DNA of 64,000 nt from Alkalisalibacterium limincola (GCF_008017755.1 NZ_VRTS01000001.1:372001-436000); one strand, 5' to 3'; shown: positions 18,940 through 28,991, numbered from the stretch's first letter. Translations and numbers: made by a program. The notes: generated from the letters alone by a model not told the origin.

Positions 18940-19959
18940 TCAGGCTACCCCGGTCGGCGTGGAATCGTCGCCGAGCACGTCGCGACGTGCCTGCCGGTGG
19001 CGGACGTCGGCCAGCAGCGCGTCCCAGCCCAGCCCGCCGCGGCCCATCAGGCCCGAGAGCGCCACGGTCGAAGAGGCCGGTCGCCTTGCCATGGCCTCCA
19101 GGCTCTCGGCGACGATCGCCGGGGCGCAGGCCAGCACCACGTCGCAGCCCGCATCCAGGTGGGCGTCCACGCGCGCGGCAAGGCCGCCCGCGGACTCGGC
19201 GGCCGCCATGCCGATGTCATCGGAAAACACGACACCGCGGAAGCCCATTTCCTCGCGCAGGATCCCGCGGATCCAGCGCGGCGAGTAGCCCGCAGGCTCC
19301 GGTGCCACCGCCGGGTAGCGCACGTGCGCGAGCATCATCGCATCGGCGCCCGCCTCGATTCCCGCGACGAACGGCATCAGGTCGGCTTCGCGCAGCGCTT
19401 CCAGCGGGCGCGGATCGACCGCATCGTCGAAATGGGTGTCTTCGAGCACCGAGCCGTGGCCGGGGAAATGCTTGAGCGTGGCCGCCATGCCCGCAGCGTG
19501 CATGCCGTGCACGTAGGCACGGGTGAACGCGGCGACGACCGCCGGGTCCTCGTGGAACGCGCGATCACCGATCGCCCGGTTGCCACGGTGCAGGTCGACG
19601 ACCGGCGCGAAGCTCAGGTCGATGCCCAGCGCACGGATCTCGCTCGCCATCAGCCAGGCATGCTCGCCGGCCAGCGCCAGCGCGCGGTCGGGATCGACGT
19701 CGTAGGTCGGCCCGAAGCTGGCCAGCGGGGGAAGTTCACTGAACCCGTCGCGGAAGCGCTGCACCCGGCCACCCTCCTGGTCGACACACACCAGCTGCGG
19801 CCGCGGCGCCGCATCACGGATCGAGGCGGTCAGATCGATCACCTGCTGGCGCGAGGCGAAGTTGCGCGTGAACAGGATCACTCCCGCCACTGCATCGTGT
19901 TGCAACCACTCGCGTTCGTGCGCGAGCAGCTCGGTGGACTCGATTCCAATCACCAGCAT
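18940..19959 (-). CDS. nagZ: beta-N-acetylhexosaminidase NagZ
   Basis: A 339-residue glycoside hydrolase family 3 enzyme that removes N-acetylglucosamine from cytosolic anhydromuropeptides during peptidoglycan recycling. Motifs seen: VCVDQEGGRVQR, the KHFPGHG loop (163-169) with the general acid/base Asp174-His176 dyad, and the nucleophile in FSDDIGM (Asp247/248). No signal peptide, as expected for a cytoplasmic NagZ. The start overlaps the stop of the CYTH gene (TGATG), and hpt follows four bases downstream. NagZ activity also generates inducers of AmpC beta-lactamase in species that carry it. Confidence 0.96.
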   Translation of the reverse strand: MLVIGIESTELLAHEREWLQHDAVAGVILFTRNFASRQQVIDLTASIRDAAPRPQLVCVDQEGGRVQRFRDGFSELPPLASFGPTYDVDPDRALALAGEHAWLMASEIRALGIDLSFAPVVDLHRGNRAIGDRAFHEDPAVVAAFTRAYVHGMHAAGMAATLKHFPGHGSVLEDTHFDDAVDPRPLEALREADLMPFVAGIEAGADAMMLAHVRYPAVAPEPAGYSPRWIRGILREEMGFRGVVFSDDIGMAAAESAGGLAARVDAHLDAGCDVVLACAPAIVAESLEAMARRPASSTVALSGLMGRGGLGWDALLADVRHRQARRDVLGDDSTPTGVA

Positions 19960-20462
19960 CAGTTTCTCTCCGCGGCCGACCAGGCCGAGTACGGGCGCGA
20001 AGCCAGCGCCAGGTTGTAGTAGCGGACATCATCGGTCACTTCGCGACCCAGCCATGCCGGGCGTTCGAAGTCCTCCTCGGCGTGGTCGAGCTCGATCTCG
20101 GCCACGACCAGGCCGTCGTTCTCCCCGAGGAACTCATCGACCTCCCACCGGTGCGCGCCGACAGCGACGTGATGGCGGCGCTTGTCGACCAGGCCACCCA
20201 CGCACAGCGCCAGCAGCGCCCGTGCGTCCACCAGCGGCACCTCGTACTCGAACTCCTGCCGCGTATGCCCCCGCTCGCGCGACTTGATGTTGAGGAAGGC
20301 CTGCGCACCGGCGATGCGCACCCGCACCGAGGCGCGCTGGCGTCCGGAGTCCACCGCCTCGGCATCGTTGAGATAGCCCTGCGCCATGCGCACCACCTGC
20401 GATGATGCCTCGCGCCAGGCGTCGCCGAGGACGAGGAACTTGCGTTCGATCTCGATGCCCAT
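19959..20462 (-). CDS. CYTH domain protein (triphosphate tunnel metalloenzyme)
   Basis: A 167-residue CYTH protein. The diagnostic ExExK motif is at the N-terminus (Glu4, Glu6, Lys8 in EIERKF), followed by alternating charged strands that line the phosphate tunnel (RVRIAG, LNIKSR, EFEYEVP, EVDEFLG, VAEIELD). Small bacterial members are usually inorganic triphosphatases or adenylate cyclases of class IV; triphosphatase is the more likely activity (inference). It sits between rlmD (2-base gap) and nagZ (overlapping) in one transcript. Confidence 0.92.
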   Translation of the reverse strand: MGIEIERKFLVLGDAWREASSQVVRMAQGYLNDAEAVDSGRQRASVRVRIAGAQAFLNIKSRERGHTRQEFEYEVPLVDARALLALCVGGLVDKRRHHVAVGAHRWEVDEFLGENDGLVVAEIELDHAEEDFERPAWLGREVTDDVRYYNLALASRPYSAWSAAERN

Positions 20463-20464
20463 GC

Positions 20465-21781
20465 TCAGCGCTCGAACACCGCGATCGACTCGACGTGCGC
20501 GGTGTGGGGAAACATGTCCATGACGCCCGCGGCCACCAGGCGGAAACCCCGCTCGCGCACCAGGTAGCCTGCGTCGCGCGCCAGCGACGCAGGATGGCAG
20601 CTGACGTAGACGATGCGCTGGATGCCGTCGAGGTCGAGCTGGGCCAGGACCGCATCGGCGCCCGAGCGCGGCGGGTCCAGCAGCAGCTTGCTGAAGCCCT
20701 GCCTCATCCAGGTCGCCTGGCGTTGGTCCTGGGTGAGGTCGGCGGCGTGGAACTGCGCATTGGTGATGCCGTTGCGCTGGGCGTTCTCGCGTGCGCGCTG
20801 CACCAGTCCGGCATCACCCTCCACCCCGACCACCTCGGACACCCGCCGTGCCAGGGGCAGGGTGAAGTTGCCCAGTCCACAAAACAGGTCCAGCACCCGG
20901 TCGTCGGGCCGCGCATCGAGCAGCTCCAGGGCCAGGTCGATCATCTTGTGGTTGATGCCGGCATTGACCTGGATGAAATCCAGCGGGCGGAACGCCAGCT
21001 CCACGCCATGCCCGGCGATGGCGAACGACAGCGGCACCTGCTCCGGCCACAGCGGCTGGACCGAGTCGACGCCACCGGGCTGCAGGAAAACCGCCAGGCC
21101 GGTGCGCTTGGAGAACGCGACCAGCGCGTCGCGGTCGGCCTCGCCCAGGGGCGTCAGGTGGCGGAAGATCAGCGCCGTGGCCTCGTCGCCGGCGATGAAT
21201 TCGATCTGCGGAATGTCGCTGCGTGCCTGCAGGGAATCGACCAGCTCTCCGATCTCGTCCACGCGCCCGCCGATCTGCGGCACGACCACTTCGCAGCGGG
21301 TGATGTCGGCCACGTAGCGCGGGTTCGTTTCGCGGAAGCCGACCAGGGTCTTGCCCTTCTTCTCGACATGGCGCACCGAGAATCGTCCCTTGCGACGGTA
21401 GCCCCAGGACGCGTCGGTCAGCGGTGGCAGCACGGTGCCCGGCCGCACGTGGCCGATACGCTCGAGGTTCTCGATCAGGACGCCCTGCTTGGCCTGGATC
21501 TGCTGCGATTCGGCCATGTGCTGCAGGACGCAGCCCGAGCACACGCCGAAATGCTGGCAGCGCGGTTCCACCCGCTCCGGGGCGGCCTGCAGGACCTCCT
21601 CGGTGCGCGCCTCGTCGTAGCTGCGATGACGACCCGTCTGCATCGCCCGTACCCGCTCGCCGGGCAGCGCACCGGCGATGAACACCGCCTTGCCGTCCTC
21701 CAGGCGGGCCACGCCGCGGCCGTCGTGGGTCAGGCCGGTGATCTCGGCTTCGAATTCCTGGAAGTTGCGACGACGGGCCAC
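20465..21781 (-). CDS. rlmD: 23S rRNA (uracil-1939-C5)-methyltransferase
   Basis: RlmD, 438 residues, with an N-terminal TRAM domain, an iron-sulfur cluster and a Rossmann methyltransferase domain. The cluster ligands are Cys75, Cys81, Cys84 and Cys163; the S-adenosylmethionine site is LDLFCGLGNFTLPLA; the catalytic nucleophile is Cys395 in VSCHPASLARD. It methylates U1939 of 23S rRNA. First gene of the rlmD-CYTH-nagZ-hpt-mtiP group, preceded upstream by a hairpin terminator that isolates it from DUF1318. Confidence 0.95.
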   Translation of the reverse strand: MARRRNFQEFEAEITGLTHDGRGVARLEDGKAVFIAGALPGERVRAMQTGRHRSYDEARTEEVLQAAPERVEPRCQHFGVCSGCVLQHMAESQQIQAKQGVLIENLERIGHVRPGTVLPPLTDASWGYRRKGRFSVRHVEKKGKTLVGFRETNPRYVADITRCEVVVPQIGGRVDEIGELVDSLQARSDIPQIEFIAGDEATALIFRHLTPLGEADRDALVAFSKRTGLAVFLQPGGVDSVQPLWPEQVPLSFAIAGHGVELAFRPLDFIQVNAGINHKMIDLALELLDARPDDRVLDLFCGLGNFTLPLARRVSEVVGVEGDAGLVQRARENAQRNGITNAQFHAADLTQDQRQATWMRQGFSKLLLDPPRSGADAVLAQLDLDGIQRIVYVSCHPASLARDAGYLVRERGFRLVAAGVMDMFPHTAHVESIAVFER

Positions 21782-21802
21782 GGATGCTCGCTGAAACGAA
21801 AA

Positions 21803-21834
21803 CGGGGCGCGGATTGTCTCAAATCCGCGCCCCG
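21803..21834 (-). terminator. Rho-independent terminator after DUF1318 gene
   Basis: A 13-bp stem (21803-21815 with 21822-21834, core GGGGCGCGGATT) and a 6-base loop, followed in the leftward direction by GTTTTCGTTTC. It lies just past the stop of the DUF1318 gene and before the rlmD start. Confidence 0.82.
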
Positions 21835-21859
21835 CATGGGGAATCCACCCCGGGATGGC

Positions 21860-22471
21860 CTACTTCTGGCGCCAGCTCCCGCCGGCGTCCTGGTAGTGCC
21901 AGCCGCTGCGCGCGGATTCCACCCACTGCCGGGCGAAGATCTCGCGGATCTGCGCTTCCCATTCCGGATGTCCGTTGGCCACCGCGATTTCCCGATAGAC
22001 CGCATTGCGGTCGCGGTTGTCGTCGGCCACCGCCTGGTTCACCGCCACGCGGGCGTTGAGCGGTATGGCGCCGGCGTTGCGCACCACCACCAGGCCATCC
22101 CGGGTGAACCCCAGGGCGCCGGATTCGAAATGCGGCTGGAGCTGGCTGCGGAAACGCTCGGCCATCCGGCTCTGGATGGCGAGGATCGCCGGCGTGCGGA
22201 TGTTGATGTCGGCCGTCTGGGCGTGGGCGACAGGAATGAAGAAACCCAGGACGCGCTCACCCAGGCCCTGGCGCGGCGCGATGGCGCCCTGCGGGTCGAC
22301 CAGGGGCGGCGACTCCGCCGTGCCGTCCTCGCCGATCACGTTCTCGACGAACTCGCGCGCCGCCTCCCGCGTTTCGGCGGCGGGGAAATACACGTTGATC
22401 GTCAGGCAGGCACTCAGCACGAGTGTCGAGACCGCCATGGCGGACAGCACGAGCAGTAAACGGTGTCGCAT
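21860..22471 (-). CDS. DUF1318 lipoprotein (YdbL-like)
   Basis: A 203-residue DUF1318 protein. ATG 22471 has a GGGAG ribosome site and gives a lipoprotein signal with lipobox LSAC; the sequence after the Cys (LTINVYFPAAE) is the typical opening of lipidated DUF1318 members. An in-frame ATG at 22516 overlaps the ydbH stop (ATGA) and would add 15 residues. In E. coli the non-lipidated YdbL works with YdbH and the small lipoprotein YnbE in moving phospholipid between membranes; the present gene follows ydbH directly, so a similar role is inferred. Confidence 0.87.
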   Translation of the reverse strand: MRHRLLLVLSAMAVSTLVLSACLTINVYFPAAETREAAREFVENVIGEDGTAESPPLVDPQGAIAPRQGLGERVLGFFIPVAHAQTADINIRTPAILAIQSRMAERFRSQLQPHFESGALGFTRDGLVVVRNAGAIPLNARVAVNQAVADDNRDRNAVYREIAVANGHPEWEAQIREIFARQWVESARSGWHYQDAGGSWRQK

Positions 22472-22512
22472 TCGGTTTTCTCCCGTTGCAGCAATTGCAT
22501 CGATCCGGTCGA

Positions 22513-24604
22513 TCATTCGATCACCGGCATCTGCCCCTCGGTGACCGCCCGCAGGCGTTCCACCAGCACCGGCCAGTCGACGGCACGACCGAACCCGACC
22601 ACGGTCAGTCGTGGCAGGCCGGATCCTTCGATGATGGTATAGCCGCCTTCATGTGAACCGATACCATCCATGAGGCAGACCTGGTCGGCCAGCCGGCAGC
22701 TGATCCCCATCCTTCGATACGCGAAGCTGCTGAAGAGCCGCAGGGCCTGGTTCTGCAATTCGGTGACCAGGAAGTTGCCGCCGACGCTGCTGATGTCGCG
22801 CACGGCCCGCTGGGAGATGCGTTGGCGGCCACGGTAGCCGGGGTTGGAGTACAGGTGCGCATCGAACGCCACTGGCGACCAGTCGACCAGGCGAAGGCCG
22901 GTGATGCGACCCGCCAGCTCGCCGCTGATTTCGCCAAAGCCGAAGGCCGCGGTCAGCGGCAGCAGCTCGATGCCACGCAGGGCGACGTCGGCACTGAGGG
23001 TGGGCGCGACGCCGAACGGGCGCTCCATGGCCAGCGCACCGATGTCGAGCCGGCCGCCGAACAACTGCATCGTCAGGCCACCGTCCAGGGTCAGCTGGTT
23101 GTTGGCGTAGACCGCGGAGGGAATCCTTCCCTCCACCGTGCCGGTGAAGGGTGGCCAGCCCAGGCGCTGGGACAGGTCGGCCAGGTCCAGGCCCGATAGT
23201 TCCAGGCCCAGTCCGATGCGCGCCGACTGCTCGTCGAGCCCCGCCCGGATGACGAAATGCTCGAAGGCCAGGCGCCCACCCAACAGGTCCATCGCCACTG
23301 CACGCGTCAGGCCGATCTCCCCTCGCTGGCTTTCCAGCGGCAGGTCGACGGGACCCAGGCCGAGCCCGTAGAGCGCGCCCGCCGACCACGACAGCCGACT
23401 CTCGACACGCGCATCGCCTGCGCTCCAGCGGGGATGCCCGCGCAGTCCGGCGAAGCTGAAGCGGCCCGCGCCATCGATCGCGTTGACGCCGTCGAGCTCC
23501 ACGCCTGCGGCGGAAAGCGAGCCCCCGCTGAAGACCGCCCGCGCGCGCAACGCCCCGTACAAGCGCACCTGCGACAGGCCCGCCGGCGCCAGGAGGCCGG
23601 CGAGGTAGCGCTCGCCAAGCGTCCCGGCATCGGTGCTGCGCAAGGTGAGCGTGCCCTCCCGCGGTGCCAGGTCCGCGTCCAGCGCGAGGTGCCCGTCAAG
23701 CACCAGCGCCTCCCCGTCGGCCCAGTGAAGACGCTGCAGTTCCCAGAGGCCTCCGCGCTGGCGAGCGTCCACCGCGACCTGTACCGCCCCGCCCGGGAGC
23801 GGGACGTAGATCGGCCCCGCCAGCAGCTCGCCACCGTGCAGTTCGCCGCCGACCGACACATCCGCCCCGGCCGGCCCGGTGGCGACGTCCAGGTCGAGTC
23901 GCGCGTTCACGCCCTCGCCGGCCAGCAGCCCATCGGGCGTATCGAAGCCCACCTCGTTGAGCTGGAGGTCGCCACGCACCGTCGTCGAGCCTGGGGGCCG
24001 GGTGTCGACCCGCAGTTCGCCATCCACGGTGCCGGCATGGAAGCGCCCCTGTGCCCACAGCGTCGCGACGAAGGCCTCGAGCCAGTCGACCGGGACGCTG
24101 GTCGCGAGGATCACCAGCGGATCGGACTCGCCCCCCGCCGTTTGCAGGCCCAGCCTGCCCCCTCCCCGCGTGAGGTCGCCGCGGATCGCGGATCCATCGA
24201 CCACGATGGCGACCCGGGCACCCCCGGGCTGCGAGAAGACCGGCCCGCCCTGGGCCACCGCCATTCCGGCGCAGCGCAGCCTGCCGTCTTCAAGCCGCTC
24301 GGCCTGGCAATCCCAGCCGACGTCGCGCCAGGCGTAGCCCAGCGCGCGGCGTCGACCGCGCCCGGCATCCAATCGCCAGGTGCCCCGTGGCCGCATCCTC
24401 CGGCCAGTCCAGACGCATCACCAGGTTGCTGGCCCGCACCACGCCCGCGTCGACCCGGTCGATCCTCGCTTCCACGACGCGCGCCTGCGCGGGCACGGCA
24501 ACCGCCAGGGCGAGCGCGAACACCAGCACCGAGTGCCAGCACCCGGTGGCACCGTGGCTTGCGTCGCGGAACCTGGACGTCGTGCTTGGCAATGCGCCGC
24601 TCAT
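22513..24604 (-). CDS. ydbH: YdbH family AsmA-like inter-membrane protein, one frameshift as sequenced
   Basis: A large periplasmic-bridge protein of the YdbH family (C-terminal dicarboxylate-transport/YdbH domain). The N-terminus has a hydrophobic anchor or signal segment (VLVFALALAVAVPAQA), then long runs of beta strands typical of AsmA-like lipid conduits, ending in GGNFLVTELQNQALRLFSSFAYRRMG. The frame breaks near 24383-24386, where a G-run reads one too long; repair gives 696 residues. ATG 24604 is the likely start, 44 bases from the divergent REC-Hpt gene. In E. coli YdbH shares an essential phospholipid transport role with TamB and YhdP. Confidence 0.85.
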
Positions 24605-24648
24605 TCCGCGAGGATAAGCCCGATCCCGCCGCAAGCGACGCCTCCGCA

Positions 24649-25356
24649 ATGAATGACGCCCGACTGCTGCTGGTGGAAGACGACATCGTCAGCGCCCATT
24701 TCCTGCTCGAGGTGCTGGAGTCCCTGCCCGCCTCGGTCGTGCATGCGTCGACCTGCGCCGAGGCGATGGGCGCTACGCGCAAGGCCGTGTTCGACCTGTG
24801 GCTGGTGGATGCGAACCTGCCTGATGGCACCGCCGAGGCCTTGCTTGGGCAACTCCAGACGCATCGCGACGGGCGAACCGCCGCGATCGCACTGACCGCC
24901 GATCCGTTTCCCGAACGTAGCGACCGCCTGCTGGCCGCCGGCTTCCTGGAAGTGCTGGCAAAGCCGTTGGAGGCCCGCCGCCTGCAGGACGCGGTGCGAT
25001 CCCATCTGCCTGGTGAGGCCGTGGAGGGAGTGCCACCTGCCCCGGGATGCATCATCGACGTGTGGGACGACGCCCAGGCCTTGCACGCGGCCGGCGGCAA
25101 CCTCGAATCGGTGGCCGCGCTGCGGTCGCTCTTCGCCCGCGAGCTTCCGCTCGACCACGCCCGGGTGCTGGGCGCCCTTCGCGACGGCAACCTCGAGGAG
25201 CTCCAGGACACCCTGCACCGGCTCAAGGCGTCCTGCGGCTTCGTCGGCGCGCGCGGCCTGCTCGACGCCGTGCGGGACCTCTCCCGCGACCCCTCCAGCC
25301 CACAGCGGCAGGCCACATTCGACGCTGCCTGCCGCTCAACCCTCGCCGGTCTGTGA
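24649..25356 (+). CDS. response regulator receiver plus Hpt domain protein
   Basis: A 235-residue signalling protein without a kinase or DNA-binding domain. Residues 5-118 form a receiver domain: acidic pocket Asp11-Asp12, phosphoacceptor Asp54 in LWLVDANLPDG, and Lys105 in LAKPL. Residues about 135-230 form a histidine phosphotransfer domain with His190 in TLHRLKASCG. Such proteins shuttle phosphate between a sensor and a distant regulator; the partner is not in this window. Divergent from ydbH and overlapping the end of recO by 21 bases. Confidence 0.88.
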   Translation: MNDARLLLVEDDIVSAHFLLEVLESLPASVVHASTCAEAMGATRKAVFDLWLVDANLPDGTAEALLGQLQTHRDGRTAAIALTADPFPERSDRLLAAGFLEVLAKPLEARRLQDAVRSHLPGEAVEGVPPAPGCIIDVWDDAQALHAAGGNLESVAALRSLFARELPLDHARVLGALRDGNLEELQDTLHRLKASCGFVGARGLLDAVRDLSRDPSSPQRQATFDAACRSTLAGL

Positions 25357-26082
25357 GTCGGCGCCGGGCGCAGCGATCTTCGGACGCTGCAGGCGGCCAA
25401 GCATGTCCCAGCTCTTGAGGGGGCGCCCGCCCAGCTGGGCCACCAGCAGCGCACGAAGCGCCGGTCGCAGCTCGCGCAGTTGTTCCAGGGGCGGGCAGTG
25501 TTCTCCCGCCAGGGACAACAGCGCCGCTCCGCTGACGCTCCCGGAGCGATGGCCGGCATCGCGGACCGGCCCGTCCTCCGGGTCCACGCGGTAGCGCGCC
25601 GCGGCATCCAGCGGCATGCCCCGGGCATCCATGGACCAGTCCAACCCCACCCCGAGTTCGGCCAACAGGTCGCGTTCGAAACGGCGCAGCACCCAGGCCA
25701 GCGGCTGCCCCTCCGCCAGCTCCGAAAGCACCACTCCATAGCGCAGGAACAGCGGAGTCGCCGGGTCGCCGCGCGGCGCCAGGCGCAGCACCAGTTCATT
25801 CACATAGAACGCCGCCATCAGCGCATCCCCGCGCAACGGCAGGCCCAGGCCCATCGCCTCGGCCTGGATCAGCCGCGCCATCTCGCCGCGGGCCAGATAG
25901 TCCACATGCACCGGCACCAGTGGCTGCAACGCGGCCCGCAGCGCCTGCTGGCGGGGTCCGCGAATGCCCCGGACCACCGCGCCCACGCGCCCATGGTCGC
26001 GGGTGAACAGCTCGACCAGGGCGCTGGACTCCCGCCACGGGCGCAGGTGCAGCACCCACGCAGGCTGCTGCTCGATGCGCAT
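25336..26082 (-). CDS. recO: DNA repair protein RecO
   Basis: A 248-residue RecO with the N-terminal OB-fold (WVLHLRPWRESSALVELFTRDHGRVGAVVRG) and helical remainder. With RecF and RecR it loads RecA onto SSB-coated DNA. Unlike some RecO proteins it lacks an evident four-cysteine zinc site (only one Cys seen). Last gene of the leftward lepA-lepB-rnc-era-recO block; recR is also in this window at 54.1-54.7 kb. Confidence 0.92.
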   Translation of the reverse strand: MRIEQQPAWVLHLRPWRESSALVELFTRDHGRVGAVVRGIRGPRQQALRAALQPLVPVHVDYLARGEMARLIQAEAMGLGLPLRGDALMAAFYVNELVLRLAPRGDPATPLFLRYGVVLSELAEGQPLAWVLRRFERDLLAELGVGLDWSMDARGMPLDAAARYRVDPEDGPVRDAGHRSGSVSGAALLSLAGEHCPPLEQLRELRPALRALLVAQLGGRPLKSWDMLGRLQRPKIAAPGADSQTGEG

Positions 26083-26133
26083 CGGGCTCAGATGCCGCGG
26101 GCTGGATGGTTCGTCGCCGCCACCGCGGCGTCT

Positions 26134-27030
26134 TCAGTCGCCATAGCCCAGCCGCCGAAGTGCGTTCTCGTCATCCGACCAACCCTCGCGCACCTTGCAC
26201 CACAGTTGCAGGAACACCTTCTGGCCGAACAGCGACTCCATTCCCTCGCGAGCGCTGCGGCCAATCGACTTCATGCGCTCGCCACCCTTGCCGATCACGA
26301 TCGGCTTCTGCCCCTCGCGCTCGACCCAGATGATCACGCCGATACGCAGCAGCTCACCGTCCTCGTCGAAGTTCTCGACCTCGACGGCGGCGGCATAGGG
26401 CAGCTCGTCGCCCAGCCTGAGCATCAACTGTTCGCGCACCAGTTCACCGGCCATGAAGCGCGAGGACTTGTCGGTGATCTCATCCTCCGCATAGAGCGGC
26501 TCGGACTCGGGCACCAGCGCCAACAGGCTCTCGACGAGGTCATCCAGGCCCTTGCGCTTGAGCGCGGACACCGGGTGCACCGAGGCGAAATCCCGCTCCG
26601 CGGTCACCTCCGCGATGAATGGCAGCAGCTGCGCCTTGTCCTTGAGCTTGTCGACCTTGTTGATGACCAGCACGACCGGGATGCCCGCATCGCGGCATAC
26701 CGAGTACGACAGGGTGTCGTCGTCGGTCCAGCGGCCGGCCTCGACCAGCAGGACCGCCGCGTGCACGTCCGATACGGCGCCGCGTGCAGCGCGGTTGAGG
26801 TAGCGGTTGATCGCCCGGGCCTCCTTGCGGTGCAGCCCCGGCGTGTCGACCAGCAGCAACTGCCCTTCGGGAAACGTGGCGATGCCCAGCACGCGGTGGC
26901 GCGTTGTCTGTGCGCGCGGAGAGACGATCGAGATCTTTGCGCCCACCAGCGCATTGACCAGCGTGGACTTGCCGACATTGGGTCGGCCCAGCACGGCCAC
27001 CGGGCCGGCGCGGAAAGCGGTTTCGTTCAT
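26134..27030 (-). CDS. era: GTPase Era
   Basis: A 298-residue Era GTPase needed for 16S rRNA maturation and 30S assembly. G motifs: GRPNVGKST (15-23), DTPG in VDTPGLH, and NKVD. The C-terminal KH domain has the expected [21 protein letters not shown] loop. Lies between rnc and recO as in most gammaproteobacteria, 41 bases after the rnc stop. Confidence 0.97.
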   Translation of the reverse strand: MNETAFRAGPVAVLGRPNVGKSTLVNALVGAKISIVSPRAQTTRHRVLGIATFPEGQLLLVDTPGLHRKEARAINRYLNRAARGAVSDVHAAVLLVEAGRWTDDDTLSYSVCRDAGIPVVLVINKVDKLKDKAQLLPFIAEVTAERDFASVHPVSALKRKGLDDLVESLLALVPESEPLYAEDEITDKSSRFMAGELVREQLMLRLGDELPYAAAVEVENFDEDGELLRIGVIIWVEREGQKPIVIGKGGERMKSIGRSAREGMESLFGQKVFLQLWCKVREGWSDDENALRRLGYGD

Positions 27031-27071
27031 CCGGTGATTGTCCGGCGCGCGGGCGCGGGGGGCAAATGCGG

Positions 27072-27776
27072 CTAGCGGCCGCGACGCCCCGCCCGTTCAG
27101 ATTTGGCCTTGGCGTCGGCATCCTTGAGCAGCTGCAACACCCCGCTCGCCGCCGCCTGTTCGGCCACGCGCCGGGAAGCGCCCTCGCCTTCCCCTGAAAG
27201 CGCATCGTCCTGGAGTGCGCAGCAGGCGCGGAAGTGACGCTCGTGGTCCTCGCCGCTGGCCTCGACCAACGTATAGACGGGCAACGGCCGCTGCCGGGCC
27301 TGCAGCCATTCCTGCAGCTGCGTCTTGGCATCCTTCTCGACCTTGCCCACAGGAAGCGCTTCGATGGCCTCCTCGAACCAGCCCAGCACCACCTCGCGGC
27401 AACGCTCGAACCCGGCGTCCAGGTAGATGGCGGCGATGATTGCCTCGACGGCGTCGGCCAGGATCGAATCGCGACGGTGGGCGCCGCTCTTGAGTTCACC
27501 CGGGCCGAAGATGATCCGTGGCCCCAGATCGAGGTGCCGCGCCACCTGGGCCAGGGACCGCTCGCGTACCAGCTCGGCACGGGCCCGGGTCAGCGCGCCC
27601 TCATCGGCCCGGGGCCAGCGCTGGAACAGCGCCTCGGCGATGATCAGGTTGACCAGGCCGTCGCCAAGGAACTCCAGGCGCTCGTTGTTGCGCGAACCGG
27701 CACTGGCGTGGGTGAGGGCCTGCTCGAGCAGGCCGGGGTCCCGGAAGCCGTGCCCGATTGGATCAGTTCGCGGCAC
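27072..27776 (-). CDS. rnc: ribonuclease III
   Basis: A 234-residue RNase III. The signature ERLEFLGDG is at residues 32-40, and [16 protein letters not shown] carries the second acidic cluster; a C-terminal double-stranded RNA-binding domain follows (KTQLQEWLQ, then CCALQDD, ending [16 protein letters not shown]). It cleaves double-stranded RNA in rRNA and mRNA processing. The start overlaps the end of the DUF4845 gene by 14 bases, implying coupling. Confidence 0.96.
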   Translation of the reverse strand: MPRTDPIGHGFRDPGLLEQALTHASAGSRNNERLEFLGDGLVNLIIAEALFQRWPRADEGALTRARAELVRERSLAQVARHLDLGPRIIFGPGELKSGAHRRDSILADAVEAIIAAIYLDAGFERCREVVLGWFEEAIEALPVGKVEKDAKTQLQEWLQARQRPLPVYTLVEASGEDHERHFRACCALQDDALSGEGEGASRRVAEQAAASGVLQLLKDADAKAKSERAGRRGR

Positions 27777-28173
27777 TCTGGCGGCTGCTGAGCTCGACGG
27801 TCTCGTCGAAGCTGATCAGGAACTCGATGTTGTACAGGAACGGTGTGACGCGCTGGTACTGGATGTTGAGCTGCGTGCCCCTCGCGTCGCGGATGACACG
27901 GATGTCCTGCGGCCGGACGTTCTCGACATAGCTGATGTCGAAGCGGCGCGCCAGCGACTGCCGGATCTGGGCGGGGCTGGTGTTCGGGCCGGCCTCCTCG
28001 GCCACCGCCTTCATCGCCTGGCGCACGCTGAAGTATTCCTGGTAGACCGGCACCAGCCGCATCGCCATGTAGGCGAAGAAGCCCACGACGACCAGTACGA
28101 TGATGAAACTCAGGAAGGTGATGCCCCGGGCGCGCCCCATCCCGGTCGAGCTGTTTACCTGCTGCTTCCCCAT
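27763..28173 (-). CDS. DUF4845 membrane protein
   Basis: A 136-residue protein that starts at ATG 28173 with a clear AGGGGAG ribosome site. One membrane helix (about residues 19-36, [16 protein letters not shown]) is followed by a periplasmic-facing region with [16 protein letters not shown]. It matches the DUF4845 family found between lepB and rnc in many gammaproteobacteria. Function unknown; the position suggests involvement with signal peptidase or envelope biogenesis, but this is only context. Confidence 0.85.
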   Translation of the reverse strand: MGKQQVNSSTGMGRARGITFLSFIIVLVVVGFFAYMAMRLVPVYQEYFSVRQAMKAVAEEAGPNTSPAQIRQSLARRFDISYVENVRPQDIRVIRDARGTQLNIQYQRVTPFLYNIEFLISFDETVELSSRQSAAN

Positions 28174-28217
28174 GTCACTCCCCTTTCGGTCCCTGTCGGG
28201 ACGCACTGGCGGACAGC

Positions 28218-28991
28218 TTAGCGGATGACCGTGCCGATCCGCGAGAACTCGACCCCGCCATTGTCCCAGCTCATCCAGACCACGAACGCCCGGCCGACCA
28301 GGTTGCCCTCGGGCACGAAGCCCCAGGCCCGGCTGTCCTCGCTATTATCCCGATTGTCGCCCATAACGAAATACTCGCCCTCGGGCACCACCCAGCGCTG
28401 CTCGTCGCGCTGGCGGAAGTCCAGCTGCAGGATCTCGTGCGGCGTCGACCCGAGGGTCTCCAGCAGCACCGAGGCACCCGTCATGTCACGCCCGCTGCCC
28501 GATCCCACGTAGCGACCGTCCGCCTGCTGGGGCACCGGCTCGCCGTTCACGTAGATCACCTTGTTGCGGTAGACCACCTCGTCGCCGGGCAATCCGACCA
28601 CCCGCTTGATGTAGTTCTGGCGCGGATCGGGCGGGTAGCGGAACACGACCACGTCGCCCCGGTCGGGACGTCCGGTGTCGAGGATCTCGGTGTAGGTGAC
28701 CGGCAGGCGCAGGCCGTAGCTGAACTTGCTGACCAGGATGAAGTCGCCGATCAACACCGTGGGCATCATCGAACTCGACGGGATGCGGAACGGCTCGGCG
28801 ATGAAGCTGCGCAGGATCAGCACGATCACGATGACCGGGAACAGCGAGCGCGAGTACTCCACCAGCACCGGCTCGTGGACCTGGCCCTCGGCATCGGGCT
28901 GGCGCGCCTTGCGCCACAGCAGCCGGTCCATCAGCCACACCAGGCCGGTGACCAGGCTCAGCACCACCAGGATGATTTCGAATAACAGCAT
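28218..28991 (-). CDS. lepB: signal peptidase I
   Basis: LepB, 257 residues, with two N-terminal membrane helices and a periplasmic catalytic domain. The Ser-Lys dyad is Ser74 (PSSSMMPT) and Lys129 (YIKRVVGLPGD); the later GDNRDNSEDSR box is intact. It removes signal peptides from Sec and Tat exports. It follows lepA by 30 bases. Confidence 0.97.
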   Translation of the reverse strand: MLLFEIILVVLSLVTGLVWLMDRLLWRKARQPDAEGQVHEPVLVEYSRSLFPVIVIVLILRSFIAEPFRIPSSSMMPTVLIGDFILVSKFSYGLRLPVTYTEILDTGRPDRGDVVVFRYPPDPRQNYIKRVVGLPGDEVVYRNKVIYVNGEPVPQQADGRYVGSGSGRDMTGASVLLETLGSTPHEILQLDFRQRDEQRWVVPEGEYFVMGDNRDNSEDSRAWGFVPEGNLVGRAFVVWMSWDNGGVEFSRIGTVIR

